Positions 1 to 10,467 of a stretch of 64,000 bases of DNA are shown here, piece by piece. The notes beneath the pieces are model-generated. The model was not told the DNA's origin. It saw nothing but the letters and a program-made list of their open reading frames with translations, and searched no databases. The position numbers and the translations under genes were made by a program. Source of the stretch: Aradus depressus (Eukaryota > Arthropoda > Insecta > Hemiptera > Aradidae); assembly GCA_963662175.1 (NCBI GenBank), contig OY759219.1:32220908-32284907 (forward strand), given 5' to 3'. The number at the start of each line of letters is the position of its first letter. Position 1 is the stretch's first letter.

Positions 1-348
1 TTATTGAATCATACTGCTAATGTGGTCGCTTAACATAAAAGTAGTGCATTTGAAATGGGGCATATGAACCGGTTTGTGATCACTGGATGTAACCGTAGGG
101 TTTTTTTTGCCCGGATTTTTACATTAGAAATTGAAAAATTCTATTTTGCGCGAGAATTTTGTCTCTCAATTGATTTCAATAGGGATTTCATTTTTTGGTG
201 ATTATTCCTCCATGGTATGTTTGATTTCAGATTTTTTTAGTAGTAAACCATCGTCACCGTGTCCACTACCATTGTGGCAAATTTTAATGTGATCGGTAAA
301 GGGGTTTAGGAGGAGTAAAGAAAGAGCTTCGTAAACTCAGCTCAATTA
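1..348 (+). repeat. F3 family copy, partial
   Basis: The copy matches the interior and right end of the F3 family: TTATTGAATCATACTG at the left, and AAAGAGCTTCGTAAACTCAG at the right. Its left terminus is cut by the window edge. An internal deletion joins the AACCGTAGGGTTTT segment directly to the GCCCGGATTTTTACATT segment. Confidence 0.8.
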
Positions 349-985
349 AAGATTTTCTGAATTTTTAGTTTTTCTAATTCCTTTTTTTAACGTTTTGAAT
401 ATATTTCTGAGGATTCGATTCTACGCAGATTGAGTTAATGTCGTGTATAAGCGAGTTTGTGATACTAAGGTTTCTAATAAAGTATTATTCTTTAGTTCCA
501 GCTCTCTTTTTCCCATTTTCTTTAAAGGTATTTTTCCTATATTGACGTATTGGGCTCCAAATAACAAAAATCCAGTTTACGAAAGTTCACAAAAAAAAAA
601 AAAAAAACGAAAAAAAAAACAAGGTCTTGTCCAGTGTTGAAAAATGTGGAAGAGACAAGGTTAAATTGTATATATAATAATTAATAGACGGTCGAAATAC
701 AGAAACTGAGGATGGGCTTGCGGCCGGGAATTTCTATTTAAAAAAATAATAAGTTTGAATGAAGTGGGAGAATAATAGCTGCAAGTAAAGAGTGTTATAA
801 TTTTTTTTAATTTTCCCCTAACTATTTGAGGATAATATTCCTAACTTTTCGCAGTATTTTAGATTTTTATATTCAGTATTTTGTTCATACCCTGGCTTCA
901 ACTACGAGGTTATATTGTCTACTACCAGAGTGCTCTTCATCGTGGGAGTCTTAAATTTGGCAGATTCGGTTTTTTGTTATCTAAC
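349..985. other. Intronic or intergenic DNA with a SINE remnant
   Basis: This stretch is AT-rich with an A-rich run at 589-621. A decayed minus-strand SINE tail (CTTCAACTACGAGGT ... GGGAGTCTTAAATTTGGC) lies at about 884-962, ending next to the sulfotransferase donor site. No other feature was seen. Confidence 0.6.
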
Positions 986-1199
986 CTAAAATATTGAAGT
1001 AATGGACCCAGGTTGCACTAGCTGCTTTGTGCACCTTGCACCAGACGAGTGAGTGATGTGCATCAACAATGAATTCCCACATGTCAGGGTAGCGGTAGTT
1101 ATTAGATTTTTCACAGGCACTGAAAATTAGTTCTCTTCTCATGGCCATTTCTTCTTCTATAGCGTACAGGTCGATACCATTTTCTTCTATTTTTTGTAT
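986..1199 (-). CDS. Carbohydrate sulfotransferase exon (Sulfotransfer_2 type)
   Basis: On the minus strand, 71 codons are open between a TTTCAG acceptor (just above 1199) and a GTTAGA donor (985 downward). The frame reads IQKIEENGIDLYAIEEEMAM, then RRELIFSACEKSNNYRYPDM, and ends with LVWCKVHKAASATWVHYFN. The WCKV-KAAS-TW segment matches the 5'-phosphosulfate (PAPS) binding motif of Golgi carbohydrate sulfotransferases (CHST10/11-like: K-x-A/G-x-S/T-x-W), with His where Pro is usual. Family members are type II Golgi membrane enzymes that sulfate glycans. The exon starts in phase 0 and ends with one spare base. The 3'-PAPS motif should be in the next exon, left of the window. It sits inside the presumed MICU1 intron on the opposite strand. 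Family assignment is from motif recognition; no stop or frameshift is seen. Confidence 0.72.
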
Positions 1200-1371
1200 C
1201 TGAAATTTTGATTAAAAAATTATCATCTTTTAATTTTTGTCTATAATAACAAAAATGTATAATAATATGACAGTTTACGTTTCATATAAAGAAAACATAT
1301 TGTGAGTTCATGGTTGGTTGTCACTTCATCATAACTTATCCAAAGTTTAAAAGGAAGAAAAATTAAAAATT

Positions 1372-1940
1372 GTCGGTGAAACATCATTCAGTTAACCTAC
1401 CTATCGACCTTAGTTTGGACTAAAATCTATAGTTGACTTCCATAAGGGCTTTGAATCCTCATACAAAATTTTGAGTTGATACATTTATTACATCGGAAAT
1501 TATTATGGTTTTTGAGTCGAGCCCCTCTTCTCTCATACCCCTTCGCTTATGCTGATTTCGCAGAAAATTAGTAGATGCCTTATGGGTTTAGAATTTAAAT
1601 ACAAAATTTCTCTCAATGCATTCATTACAACTGCAGTTATTGCAATTTTTTTAGTATCCCCTCCCCGCCCTCTCCTTGAACCCCGCTTCTCTTTGGCCGA
1701 TTTGGCTGAACGTCAATATATGTCGTCCTTATAGGGTCTGGATATAATATAAAATGTTGTGTTAATATATGCATTATATCTGCAGTTATCATATTTACAA
1801 ACACACACAGACAGAAATTGTTATTTTTTATTTTGATATCAGGGGGTCGCAAATAAGAAATTCCGGTGAAAATTCAACATTGAATTTCTGACCAAATACA
1901 TAATTCCCTCTACGGTCCTATACGTCTTATAGTTCAACGT
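1372..1940 (-). repeat. F1 element, minus orientation
   Basis: Reverse-orientation F1 copy with three recognisable modules (GATACATTTATTACATCGG, GCATTCATTACAACTGCAG, a third decayed), a pyrimidine-rich CCCCTCCCCGCCC tract, and the end sequence GAATTTCTGACCAAATACATAA. A short CA/GA run marks the hinge before the last segment. Confidence 0.75.
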
Positions 1941-2797
1941 AGAAGTGAACTGTGCGTATTTAAAATGATTCATATGGGGTTTTAAATTGTGATTACAATT
2001 TCAAACAATGTTGCCTGAGTTTGCAGCTTGTCATATGAAATAATAAATATTGATTGGAAATTTTCTTATAAAAAATATTTTAATTTCCTTAATATATTTA
2101 CAGCTAATAGTATTAAATCAATCACTTACAATTTTTTTTGTTATGTTCGTGTTACGTACAAATTTGTTCCGAGATTTATGATGGGTAGGCAGTGTTTTAT
2201 AAGCTACGTATATGTATAAAAAAGTAAAAAATAAAAATAAAAAAAATTTACTACATGCACCAAAACGAATTTTACTTAAATAATAAAAATGTGTCCATCC
2301 TAATTCAAATAACATTTTTATATTTATTTTCATTATTCATTTGACTATATGCTCGCTGTTGGTTTTGTTTTTCCGATGGTTTTTCCGACTTCTTATCGAC
2401 ATTTTAACGTGTATTGAAAATCCTCGTTTGAGTCTAGTGTAAGTTATATCAATACAGAGAACGTTCATTTTTTTTTTTTATTAATAGGCTTTTATGTTAT
2501 TAGTAAAACATACTATTACTATTTACAGTATGAACACTTCACAGACAGCACAGCTGAGCTGCTACGAACCAACTGACTAAAAAATCAATATTATTCAGGC
2601 TTGCCATTCACGTTATTCAGTTTTCCCTCTTCCATAAAACTCTTCAACTTACTTTTCCCTACAATATTATTTTAATTTTATTATTGGTATTTCACCCCAA
2701 ATCGCGCCCTATTTTTTTTTTTAGTAATTCGCATTACCAACATGAATTAAACATTAATATTAAGTCGGGGAAAGGAAAACATATATAGGTAATATAG
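1941..2797. other. AT-rich DNA, nothing recognised
   Basis: No conserved frame, splice-bounded exon or strong repeat was seen. Homopolymer T tracts occur near 2470 and 2710. Confidence 0.5.
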
Positions 2798-2921
2798 TTT
2801 AGGTTTAGGTTTTATGACTCATGCCCGGGCTTTAACTACGAGGTCATATCGCCTACTACCAGAGCGCTCTTTCATCACTCTGGTGGACATGAGCCCGACT
2901 CTACTGTGGAAGTCCTAAATG
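2798..2921 (-). repeat. tRNA-derived SINE, 5'-truncated
   Basis: Only the 3' half is present on the minus strand, from the TAGGTTTAGG tail through CATGCCCGGGCTTTAAC to AGTCCTAAAT. The tRNA-like head is missing, as expected for incomplete reverse transcription. Confidence 0.85.
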
Positions 2922-3110
2922 TCTAGTTTTAGCTCAGATGGTTGATTAGCTTCGAAGGAAGAGTGAAAACTTAATGGATATGGGAGATTAAATGATGATG
3001 TTTAAATTTTTAATTGAATTATTAACAAAGTAAACACTGAGTCGTAACGCGTTTTGTTTTCATATACCTTTGTCGAAATTTCAGCATCTCTGTAACTCAA
3101 AAGTTCTCCA

Positions 3111-3134
3111 ATATATATATATATATATATATAT
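3111..3134. repeat. (AT)n tract at a LINE 3' end
   Basis: Pure AT dinucleotides directly abut the minus-strand LINE 3' end (CACACC-type boundary at about 3135). The run is probably the simple-sequence tail of that element. Confidence 0.8.
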
Positions 3135-3890
3135 GTGGTGGGCTGGTGTTTTACACCTAGGCACCTGAGCATCCAGTGCTCTTATCCCTTCCCTGGAAGC
3201 GCTGGGCTTCCCCCTTATTATATTAGCTGTATGTTTATACTTATACTTCCTGAACCAAGCCATTTCATGAAGTGCTCAGTCTCCCAGTTTCCTGAGAATG
3301 CTCTCATAGTCCAATCTTCTTAAGCCCTCCTCTGCGATTACATCCCCACCAAAGATGCGGAGTCTCATTCGCGCATATCCCGAGCAGATGCCCAGGAAGT
3401 GTGCCGCCCTCTCGTCTTCTTTCCCACATCTATCGCAGGTAGGACTGTCCTTGACTCCCACAGTGTATAGGTGTCTATTGAACGGACCATGTCCTGTGAG
3501 AACTCCAGTCAGTTGCCTATGCTCGTTCCTTTTGAGGTTCAGGTTCCCGTCTTTCAGAACTCTGGACTCCTCTCCCAGGAACATCTTCGACTGCCTGCAT
3601 GTGGTCTTTTCTCTCCAAGTACGCTCCAAAAGGACCTTAGTCCATTCTTTGATTCGGGTTCGGTATGTCTCCCGAGATATTCCCAGCACCATAAAAGGCT
3701 TACTTGAACCTTCCTTGGCTAGCCGGTCCGCCTCTTCGTTTCCCTGGATCCCCGAGTGTCCGGGAACCCAGTAGAGTCCAATCTTCTTGCAGTTTCCTAG
3801 GATGTTTAACTGATTTGCGCATTCCCTTACCAGCTTTGATCTGATTTATGCGCTGGCAAGTGCTTGGAGTGCTGAAAGTTTTCCAATCTC
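3135..3890 (-). mobile_element. Non-LTR retrotransposon 3' fragment with RNase H domain
   Basis: The minus strand encodes the end of ORF2. First comes an RNase H C-terminal segment (ALQALASA, stop, [13 protein letters not shown]; then LYWVPGHSGIQGNEEADRLA). Then comes the linker and the zinc-knuckle-like tail with CDRCGKEDERAAHFLGIC at about 3400-3450. The VPGHSG-GNE-AD-LA motif is diagnostic of retroelement RNase H. A stop replaces a residue near 3847, so it is a dead, 5'-truncated copy. The long open part (3276-3692) is the downstream piece after that stop. Related copies are at 22945-23975 and around 53740-54300. An I/R1/LOA-like clade is an inference from the presence of RNase H. Confidence 0.85.
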
Positions 3891-3976
3891 AAACCTTTAC
3901 AATTCGACACCTTTTTTTCTCATATTTCATCCTGGAATTATAGCAAGGTCCTACTGTTTTTTTTTTTTTTTTTTAG

Positions 3977-4137
3977 CCTCGAGACGTCACTTTGAGATAG
4001 CGTTTCGGATGTTCGACCTAAACGGGGATGGGGATGTTGACTGCGAAGAGTTTGAAAAGGTGGCTACTTTGGTGAGATCTCAAACGAGTATTGGAAACAG
4101 ACACAGGGACCATGCTAACACTGGAAATACCTTTAAG
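3977..4137 (+). CDS. MICU1: MICU1 exon with first EF-hand (calcium uptake protein 1, mitochondrial)
   Basis: This exon encodes the first EF-hand of MICU1, the intermembrane-space regulator that senses calcium and gates the mitochondrial calcium uniporter. The frame reads [21 protein letters not shown] and continues [28 protein letters not shown] is a canonical EF-hand loop with acidic residues at positions 1, 3, 5, 9 and 12. The HRDH...TGNTFK stretch that follows is typical of the family. The exon opens after a poly-T tract and AG at 3975-3976, with two bases finishing a split codon, and closes on AAG before a GTGAGT donor at 4138. From family knowledge it resembles insect MICU1 more than MICU2 or MICU3. 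The 5' exons are not visible and should lie left of the window. Confidence 0.95.
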
Positions 4138-4952
4138 GTGAGTATGTGTTTGTCTGTGAACACGATAACTCCTGATATGAGTAAATCGATGATCAATGAA
4201 TAAGACCGATTGTCAATGTTAGAAAATAGGACTTGTCCTGTGCCACAACTCTAGATCAACAACGAATATATGAAATGATTTACTAATATATACTCGTATT
4301 AACGTAATGTAAATTTATAAATAGTTGCTTTTATTGTTTATTTGAGCCAGTTATGTGAATTGACTAAGGTGACTTTTATTAGTTATACGAAGACAATTGT
4401 GTGTTTTCTCCTCAAATTATGTCAAATTTTCTTTTGGACAGACCGGACCAATAAGTATGTACTTTTTGAAAAATGTGTATAAACAGTTTCTCACTGTAGT
4501 GTGGATTATTTATTGTCTTAAATAGGTTCAGGAATTGAACCTTTTTTTTTTTACGTGAAAATGTCTATCCGCTCGTTAAGCACAGTGATAGCCGGTCAAA
4601 CTTTCCTGTGTTACAAAATACTATCAGATTTCAATCGATAATAACTATGAGACTAATAATGCGATAACAACGGTTGAGGTCACAATGGATAGAGCATGTC
4701 TGTATGTGTTGTTTGTTTTGCCTGTGACGTTATCGGGCTAGTGTGGGCGCCGGCGGATGATTGTTGCGAATTAGCGTTGTGTAAAATTAGAAATTAGTGT
4801 AGCGTGATAACGCGTTTAGATAGGACGTTGATTTGGGTGTCATTGTTAAGAGCTTGAGGAGCACTACTAGGACTCAAAGTGAAACAATAAAAATATTCGC
4901 CGAAATATATGTAAAAATCGGTATTAAATTGAAAATTGCAAACAAATTAGAG

Positions 4953-5147
4953 ATGTCTCATATGAATCGTAAATATGCGCGGAATTATAGAAAAAGCAAA
5001 TCAGAGGAAAGCTCGCATCAAAAGGAATTTAAAAAACCTAAAAAGTCTAGTGCCGAGCAAATGCAAGAGCTACGGCAGCATCGAAAAGAAAATGAAAAAT
5101 TATTTTATCCCGACGTTTTCACGGAAAATCTACGGCGTGGACCTTGA
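4953..5147 (+). CDS. Small basic ORF of unknown origin in a MICU1 intron
   Basis: An ATG at 4953 opens 64 codons rich in Lys, Arg and Ser (NRKYARNYRKSKSEE ... KPKKSSAEQMQELRQHRKEN). The SAE-x-M-Q-E-L-R-x-H/R-R-K-E-N segment resembles basic N-terminal stretches seen in some transposon proteins (inference). The preceding 150 bp is less AT-rich (GGGCGCCGGCGG). The frame is open further upstream from 4833, but without homology. It may be a transposon remnant or chance. Confidence 0.25.
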   Translation: MSHMNRKYARNYRKSKSEESSHQKEFKKPKKSSAEQMQELRQHRKENEKLFYPDVFTENLRRGP

Positions 5148-5328
5148 CTACTCCTTAATGTTTTTTTTTATTAATGTATTGTAATTTTTTTTATAAATTA
5201 TTGGCAATATGGTTTCCTGATTGTTTTCTTGTTTTTTCTCTCAGATTTCTTTCAGTTTTATCTTTTCACATACATCAAAGAGTGAAAGTTATTGTCATTT
5301 TTTTTAATAGTATAATAATGTATTACAG

Positions 5329-5445
5329 GGAGTGAATTCAGCTCTGACAACTTACTTCTTTGGTCCAAAACTCGATGAAAAACTTACTATTGAGAAATTT
5401 TTGGAATTTCAAAGTCAGCTACAAACAGAAATTCTTACATTGGAG
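5329..5445 (+). CDS. MICU1: MICU1 exon 2 of 6 in window
   Basis: This is a phase-0 exon of exactly 39 codons, GVNSALTTYFFG ... LQTEILTLE. It lies between a CAG acceptor (5326-5328) and a GTAAAA donor (5446). It joins in frame to the TGNTFK end of the previous exon, matching the family order TFKGVNSALTTYFFG. The segment belongs to the helical linker between the two EF-hand lobes (LTIEKFLEFQ) and is well conserved in animal MICU1. The preceding intron of about 1.2 kb carries a small unassigned ORF. Confidence 0.95.
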
Positions 5446-5489
5446 GTAAAAGTTTTATTTTAATATTTATTTTAGTAATTGTAATTTAA

Positions 5490-6029
5490 CTTCCCTAGAT
5501 AAAGTATAGCGGAAGTTATGTAATCAGCTTAAAATTCGATGTGGAGTTTTCATAGGATTTTCATTTTTTCAGACCCCTCGATTCCGAAAATCAAAGAAAA
5601 ATTTCTGGGTGTCGTCACGAAATATTATATGTGTAGTCAGAACCCGATGAAGATGACACCTATTGATTTGAAATCAAATCAGTCAAAGGGAAGGAAGGAT
5701 TAGAGGGGAGGCATAACACAAAAACTCTAATAACTGCCATTGTAATGAGGGTATCAATCTGAAATTGGATATATGAATTCAAAACCTTATAAAGAACGTA
5801 CTTATTAATTTTCCGCAAAATTGGCCGAAGCGTGAGGGATCAGAGGAGAGAGACTAGACTCAACAACTCTAATAACTTCCGATGTAATGAGTGTATCGAC
5901 CCAAAATTTAGTATGAGAATTCAGAACGCTCTATATAATTGATTTTGGGTGGAGAGCAAGAACTTAATTGATTAATTCGTTCTGGGGAAGTACAATGTCG
6001 GTGATTCACAAATATTTTTTTTTTTTTAA
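5490..6029 (+). repeat. F1 element, nearly full length
   Basis: Starts TTCCCTAGATAAAGTATAGC, continues GGAAGTTATGTAATCAG, shows modules at about 5740 and 5880, and ends TTCGTTCTGGGGAAGTACAA and GGTGATTCAC followed by a T run. It lies within MICU1 intron DNA. Confidence 0.8.
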
Positions 6030-6337
6030 CTTTTGATCACTATAAAGAGTTGACAGTAGTGTAACTGAACACATGAAAATTGTCATTACTCCTTACTCTG
6101 ATAGTTCTTTGTTCATTGATTTTGGAGATTTGTTGGCGCCCTGTCTTCCGCCACTGCTTGAGCACATGTTCCCTAGCAGCAATATTATCCAGCTTCTGCA
6201 TTGCTATTTAAAAATCAGCAAAGGGGAATTAATGAATTTTTCATACATTAGGCTACCTATATATTTAGATTGCAACGAAGAAATAAATAATTTTATTATC
6301 AATTTATTGAAGAAGTACATTTTAATGCCATGTGATT

Positions 6338-6543
6338 TTCAATTCACATGTGAAATTTCGTGTCGATGTATTCATTCTATCGGCAGTTCTTGTGTTTGAA
6401 GACAGACAGCAATTTTTTTTTTTTTTTTCGTTTTTTCATTTTTTGAAAAAATGGGTCCGAAAATATTAAAAATTCAAGTGAAAACTCATCATCGTATTTG
6501 TAACGGAATACATAACTTGTCCTATAAATAGCTGGGGAAGTAA
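6338..6543 (-). repeat. F1 element fragment, minus orientation
   Basis: Carries the first-module sequence TTTCGTGTCGATGTATTCAT, the T-rich hinge, and the end AGCTGGGGAAGTA. It stands tail-to-tail with the preceding + copy. Confidence 0.75.
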
Positions 6544-6823
6544 GAATATAACTATATTACTGAGACTTGTTAATCTTAATCAAAACTGGTTAATGGCAGT
6601 TTATTTTTAATTTAAAATCTATAAAAAGACATTTTTATAACTTTGAATACGCATTTTTAAAATCATTGTTTAATTAATAATGAGTAAATATTACTTAGTA
6701 CGTCTGTGTTATGTTGCACAACGTATCTAATTTAATATTTAAACAATATTACGTCATTCTGTTATTTTTGTGATCAGATAACAGGTAAAAAATAACAAAT
6801 GATTCTATTTTTAGACTTAGTTA

Positions 6824-7067
6824 ATATGACTCATGCCCGGGCTTTGCGTACAAGGTCATATCGCCTACTACCAGAGCGCTCTTTCGTCGCTCTGTTGGAC
6901 ATGAGCCCGACTCTACTATGGGAGTCCTACCTTAAATTTTTATTCACTTAGAGTAGAGGTTTTTAACGAGTACCTGATATCTTACAGGCTCGGGACAATC
7001 TTATAACGTCCCTAACGCGTGCTTAAGTTTTTTTTTTACTTCCCAGATAAAATAAACTAAGAGTCTC
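6824..7067 (-). repeat. tRNA-derived SINE, head truncated
   Basis: Minus-strand copy from ATATGACTCATGCCCGGGC to AAACTAAGAGTCTCGGCCGG. The tRNA-like promoter part is lacking. It ends about 50 bp before a MICU1 exon. Confidence 0.85.
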
Positions 7068-7120
7068 GGCCGGATCTATTTTATTTTTATATGTTGTAAA
7101 GTTGATATGTTTTATTGTAG

Positions 7121-7245
7121 TTTTTAAGAAAAAATCCAGACGATGATGGAAAAATCACTGAAGCGGATTTTACAGAATTACTTTTAGCTTATGCTGGATA
7201 TCCTCCCAAAAAGAAATCAAAAATGTTGAAACGTGTTAAAAAAAC
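7121..7245 (+). CDS. MICU1: MICU1 exon 3 of 6 in window
   Basis: The exon encodes [17 protein letters not shown] then [15 protein letters not shown] and a basic stretch ending KRVKKT. It begins after TTTATTGTAG and ends with the two bases AC before a GTAGGT donor at 7246; the next exon supplies the third base of the Thr codon. The preceding F-E/L-R-K-x-P and ITEADF segment matches the non-canonical, degenerate EF-hand region of MICU1. The basic tail is typical of insect members. The intron upstream holds F1 and SINE copies. Confidence 0.95.
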
Positions 7246-7337
7246 GTAGGTTATGTTTTCCAATTTGAAATTTATATTACAATAAGAGTAGAAAGAAAGA
7301 AATGTTCAAAATTAAATTTTATTTTTTTTATGTTTAG

Positions 7338-7465
7338 ATTTAAAGAAAATAGCGAAGGTGTAAGCCAAGACGATTATTTGAAGTTTTTTCATTTTTTGAA
7401 CAACATTAACGATGTTGACACTGCTCTCACGTTTTACCATATTGCTGGAGCATCCATTGATCGAG
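7338..7465 (+). CDS. MICU1: MICU1 exon 4 of 6 in window
   Basis: The exon reads [20 protein letters not shown], then [22 protein letters not shown]. The [17 protein letters not shown] block is one of the most conserved MICU1 segments. The acceptor is TTTAG at 7333-7337 and the donor is GTAATG at 7466. The one spare base G is completed by CT of the next exon to give Ala. The intron to the previous exon is only 92 bp, which is common in insects. Confidence 0.95.
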
Positions 7466-7676
7466 GTAATGTATATTTTGTTTTATTAATAGGTATGACT
7501 CACCCATGATTACACTTTCTTATAGTAAATATACTTCGTTATTGACTGTGCATTAGGAGTATTATGGTGTGAAGCATTATGTAGTTAGTACACCAAAAAA
7601 AAAAAATAATAAAAATAGAAGCCATCTATTTATATATGTAAATATGAATTTAAAATGTTTTGTTGTAATGTTTTAG

Positions 7677-7766
7677 CTACACTGAAACATGTTGCTAAAA
7701 CCGTTGCTCACGTGGACCTGAGTGATCATGTGATCAATGTTGTCTTCACCATCTTTGATGAAAACT
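7677..7766 (+). CDS. MICU1: MICU1 exon 5 of 6 in window
   Basis: The exon encodes ATLKHVAKTVAHVDLSDHVI then NVVFTIFDEN. It lies between a TTTTAG acceptor ending at 7676 and a GTAAGT donor at 7767. FTIFDEN is the start of the second functional EF-hand; its loop is completed by the last exon about 5.3 kb downstream. The long following intron is packed with transposable elements: a Helitron, SINEs, F1 copies and a helicase pseudogene. Confidence 0.95.
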
Positions 7767-7959
7767 GTAAGTTACCTCCTTACACTTTTTTGTGTATGGA
7801 AATTATTTGTTAACTTTTTTTGATACTAACACCTCATAACATTATTTGTCACAACTTCATAAGTTTGTGTCGATCCCTACTTCAAATTAATTTTTGTGTT
7901 CGGAGCACAACATTTATAAGAGAACTTCTAGTTGGGAAAAGCTCCATTCACTCCTATCA

Positions 7960-8491
7960 TCATATATATAAAGCTGAAAATGTCGTGCGTTGTACTGCTA
8001 TAACTCACGAACGGCTTGATGGATTTGATTAATTTTTTTTTAATTTGTTCGTCATCGTCTGTGGAAGGTTATAGGCGTATTAGTACCACAATATCTGGTC
8101 CATCCCAGCATCCACCCACGCAATCTTTGTAACTCAAAAACCACTGCAATGATTAATGAGAAATCTTTTTGAATAAATTAGTTTTAGGTTGAAGTCTATG
8201 TTTTAATCAACCTGGTGGTCACAAGCGTTCTCAAGTACGCACTGGCTAGGACGTCCACTGATGCTAAGTATTTCCGCCGTTGAATGGCGCATACTAGCTA
8301 TGGTGCCCAGGGGTCCTAAAAACTTACTAGCTGGGATGTCTGCCGTTGAAGGACTATAAGCGTTATTCCGTATGAATAATTGAAAATTATAACATCATGA
8401 ATGTACTATTGAAGAATTGAAATGGATTCGAACGAGAGATATTAGGAGAAAAGTCAAAGTTCCCCGGGCAACTCCGGGTATTACTGCTAGT
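7960..8491 (+). mobile_element. Non-autonomous Helitron
   Basis: The element begins TCATATATATAAAGC directly after an A. It ends with a short GC hairpin (CCCCGG...CCGGG), then TATTACTGCTAG directly before a T. TC at the 5' end, a hairpin a few bases before a CTAG terminus, insertion between A and T, and no target duplication are the Helitron hallmarks. It has no coding capacity. It lies 190 bp after a MICU1 exon. Confidence 0.75.
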
Positions 8492-9151
8492 TTTAAATAA
8501 ATAAAAAAATATATATTTTTTTGAAATATCCCACAGAAATAGTATACATATACTCTGGTTTCGCCATTAGACCATCGTCAGTTTTAGTTTATAACTAAGA
8601 CAGTCTGCTGTTTGCGAATCTTTCTTATACATCAGATAGAGAAGGGGTTGGAATTTTAACTGGGAAATCCCTGTGGCTGTGTCGTCAAGAATTGGTTTTT
8701 CCACATTTAAATTTTGACTTACCTTTGGGTTACTGTATCATAAACTGTCTCGCAAAATAAATAAATAACATGTTTTGACGTGGTTTAATTATCAGTTTGT
8801 TATTGTACTGTTATAAATATATTATAATTAGTTTCATATTGTACAGTTTTGTTTTATTGTAGAGGTTAACATCATGACGTATTTTGAAATATTGTCATAT
8901 TACTCAACCGAGACATAATTACTGATAAGTGAATGTTTTTAATTGTTGATTTAGTTATGTAAAATAAATAAATCTGTGTTGATCTTCATAAATGTTACTA
9001 GACTTTTTGAAACTTGGTGTCAGCCTCATTTGTTAGCTCCATAATTCTAGTTCAGATAAGCCCCACCATGTTGCCTATTGCTATTATTATTTATTATAAT
9101 TGAAAGAAGTCCTGAATTTTGAGGCTTTAGAAAGCCAACAAAATGAAAATC
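8492..9151. other. AT-rich intron, nothing recognised
   Basis: No coding frame, SINE or terminal repeats were seen in this part of the long MICU1 intron. Confidence 0.5.
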
Positions 9152-9296
9152 TATACTTCCCCAGGACGAATTAACCAATTCCGTTTTCTCTCTTCCTCCT
9201 AAGCCAATCGACTGTTTGGACTATATCTCAATATCTGACTTATATAGTGGTTTCTAAATCCTTATATTAAATATTGTGTTGATATATTCTTGTTTG
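9152..9296 (-). repeat. F1 element end fragment
   Basis: Reads TACTTCCCCAGGACGAATTA, then the CTCTCTTCCTCCTAAGCC boundary and GTGTTGATATATTC. A closely similar stretch recurs at about 10468-10530, so this F1 copy appears split by the DNA between. Confidence 0.7.
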
Positions 9297-9309
9297 GACT
9301 ATAACTCAG

Positions 9310-9500
9310 TAGTAGTAAAGTCTTTATTCAATTAACATAACAGAAAATTACATACAGAACATATATACAATAATGTGACCTTTTAGGAAGACAAACTCAA
9401 TGGCCTTAGCCGTCTTGAGGAGTCTAGATTTACATAAAAAAAATCGGGTGCGTGCAACTCCGATGCGTGGCGAAACGAGCGTGACAACGTCTGAGTTGCA
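9310..9500 (-). mobile_element. Possible LINE 3' end
   Basis: Read on the minus strand, the sequence runs CAAGACGGCTAAGGCCATTG, then GAGTTTGTCTTCC, and ends in AATAAAGACTTTACTAC. This layout is like that of non-LTR element 3' UTRs. No reverse transcriptase coding is left. GTGACAACGTC here and GACGTTGTCAC at about 10189 form an inverted pair around the intervening SINE. Confidence 0.35.
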
Positions 9501-9720
9501 AGATAGCGAAAGTGTCAAGAATCAAATATAACAAATCATTTCAATAACATTTTTGAACCTTGAAACAATTTAAAAACAATATAGAAGGAAAACATTCATA
9601 AGCACAATAGTTAAAAAACGGGTTTATTATTAATATTATTAATCTGTATATATCTAATAATAATATTGAATAACTAGGTTATCTGTATATACAGAAAGTA
9701 ACAGCTGTACTATAATATAA

Positions 9721-10071
9721 TAGGTTTGGTTTGGTTTGGTTTTATGACACATGCCCGGGCTTTAACTACGAGGTCATATCGCCTACTACCAGAGCGCTCT
9801 TTCGTCACTCTGGTGGACATGAGCCCGACTCTACTGTGGGAGCCCTAATTTTTGCCTACCCAAAATTTTTATTCATCTAGGGTAGGGGTCTTTTACGAGT
9901 ACCTGACATCGTACAGGCTCGGGACCATCGCTTAACGTCCCATCCGAAGGACGGCGTGCTTAAGTTTATTTTACCTCCCAGATAAAATAAACTAAGGGCC
10001 TCGGTCGGGCTACGAACCCACGACCTTGAGCTCAGAAGTCAAGCACTCATACCACTGAGCTACCGGCGCCC
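9721..10071 (-). repeat. tRNA-derived SINE, full length with target duplication
   Basis: Full minus-strand copy. The tRNA-like head (A box GAGCTCAGTGG-like and B box GGGTTCG read in reverse) lies near 10010-10071, and a (GGTTT)n tail lies at the left. CTATAATATAATA occurs on both sides, giving a 13-bp target-site duplication and so a LINE-driven insertion. Confidence 0.9.
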
Positions 10072-10467
10072 TCTATAATATAATATATATTCTGTATTTG
10101 TAGTAACAGCTATCTCTCTCTCTCTTTCGGCGCACGCGCGATACGTGTTACCGAAAGTAACGCAGTTTCGAACATGGGGTGCCGGCCTACCAAACTATAA
10201 GACGTTGTCACGACAATAATATTATCTTATAAACTTATAATCTTATTTCTTATAAACTTATTAACTACAAATGTTTCTTTCTAAAGTACAAATAAAAATA
10301 AAATAATCTTTGTTCCTATTTTTTAAAATTTAATTCACAGTTTCTGAAATCGTAAGCCTTTTTGCAATAATTTACCAGTAGTTGCCAATCTTTACCATTT
10401 AATAATTCCAACATAAATGAAGTATCTTATGTTGTTTTTAAATATTTTATTTTTTAAATCATCATCA

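Noticed and set aside
3355..3774. Long plus-strand frame over 3355-3774
   Set aside because: It is the antisense shadow of the LINE RNase H and zinc-knuckle coding on the minus strand.
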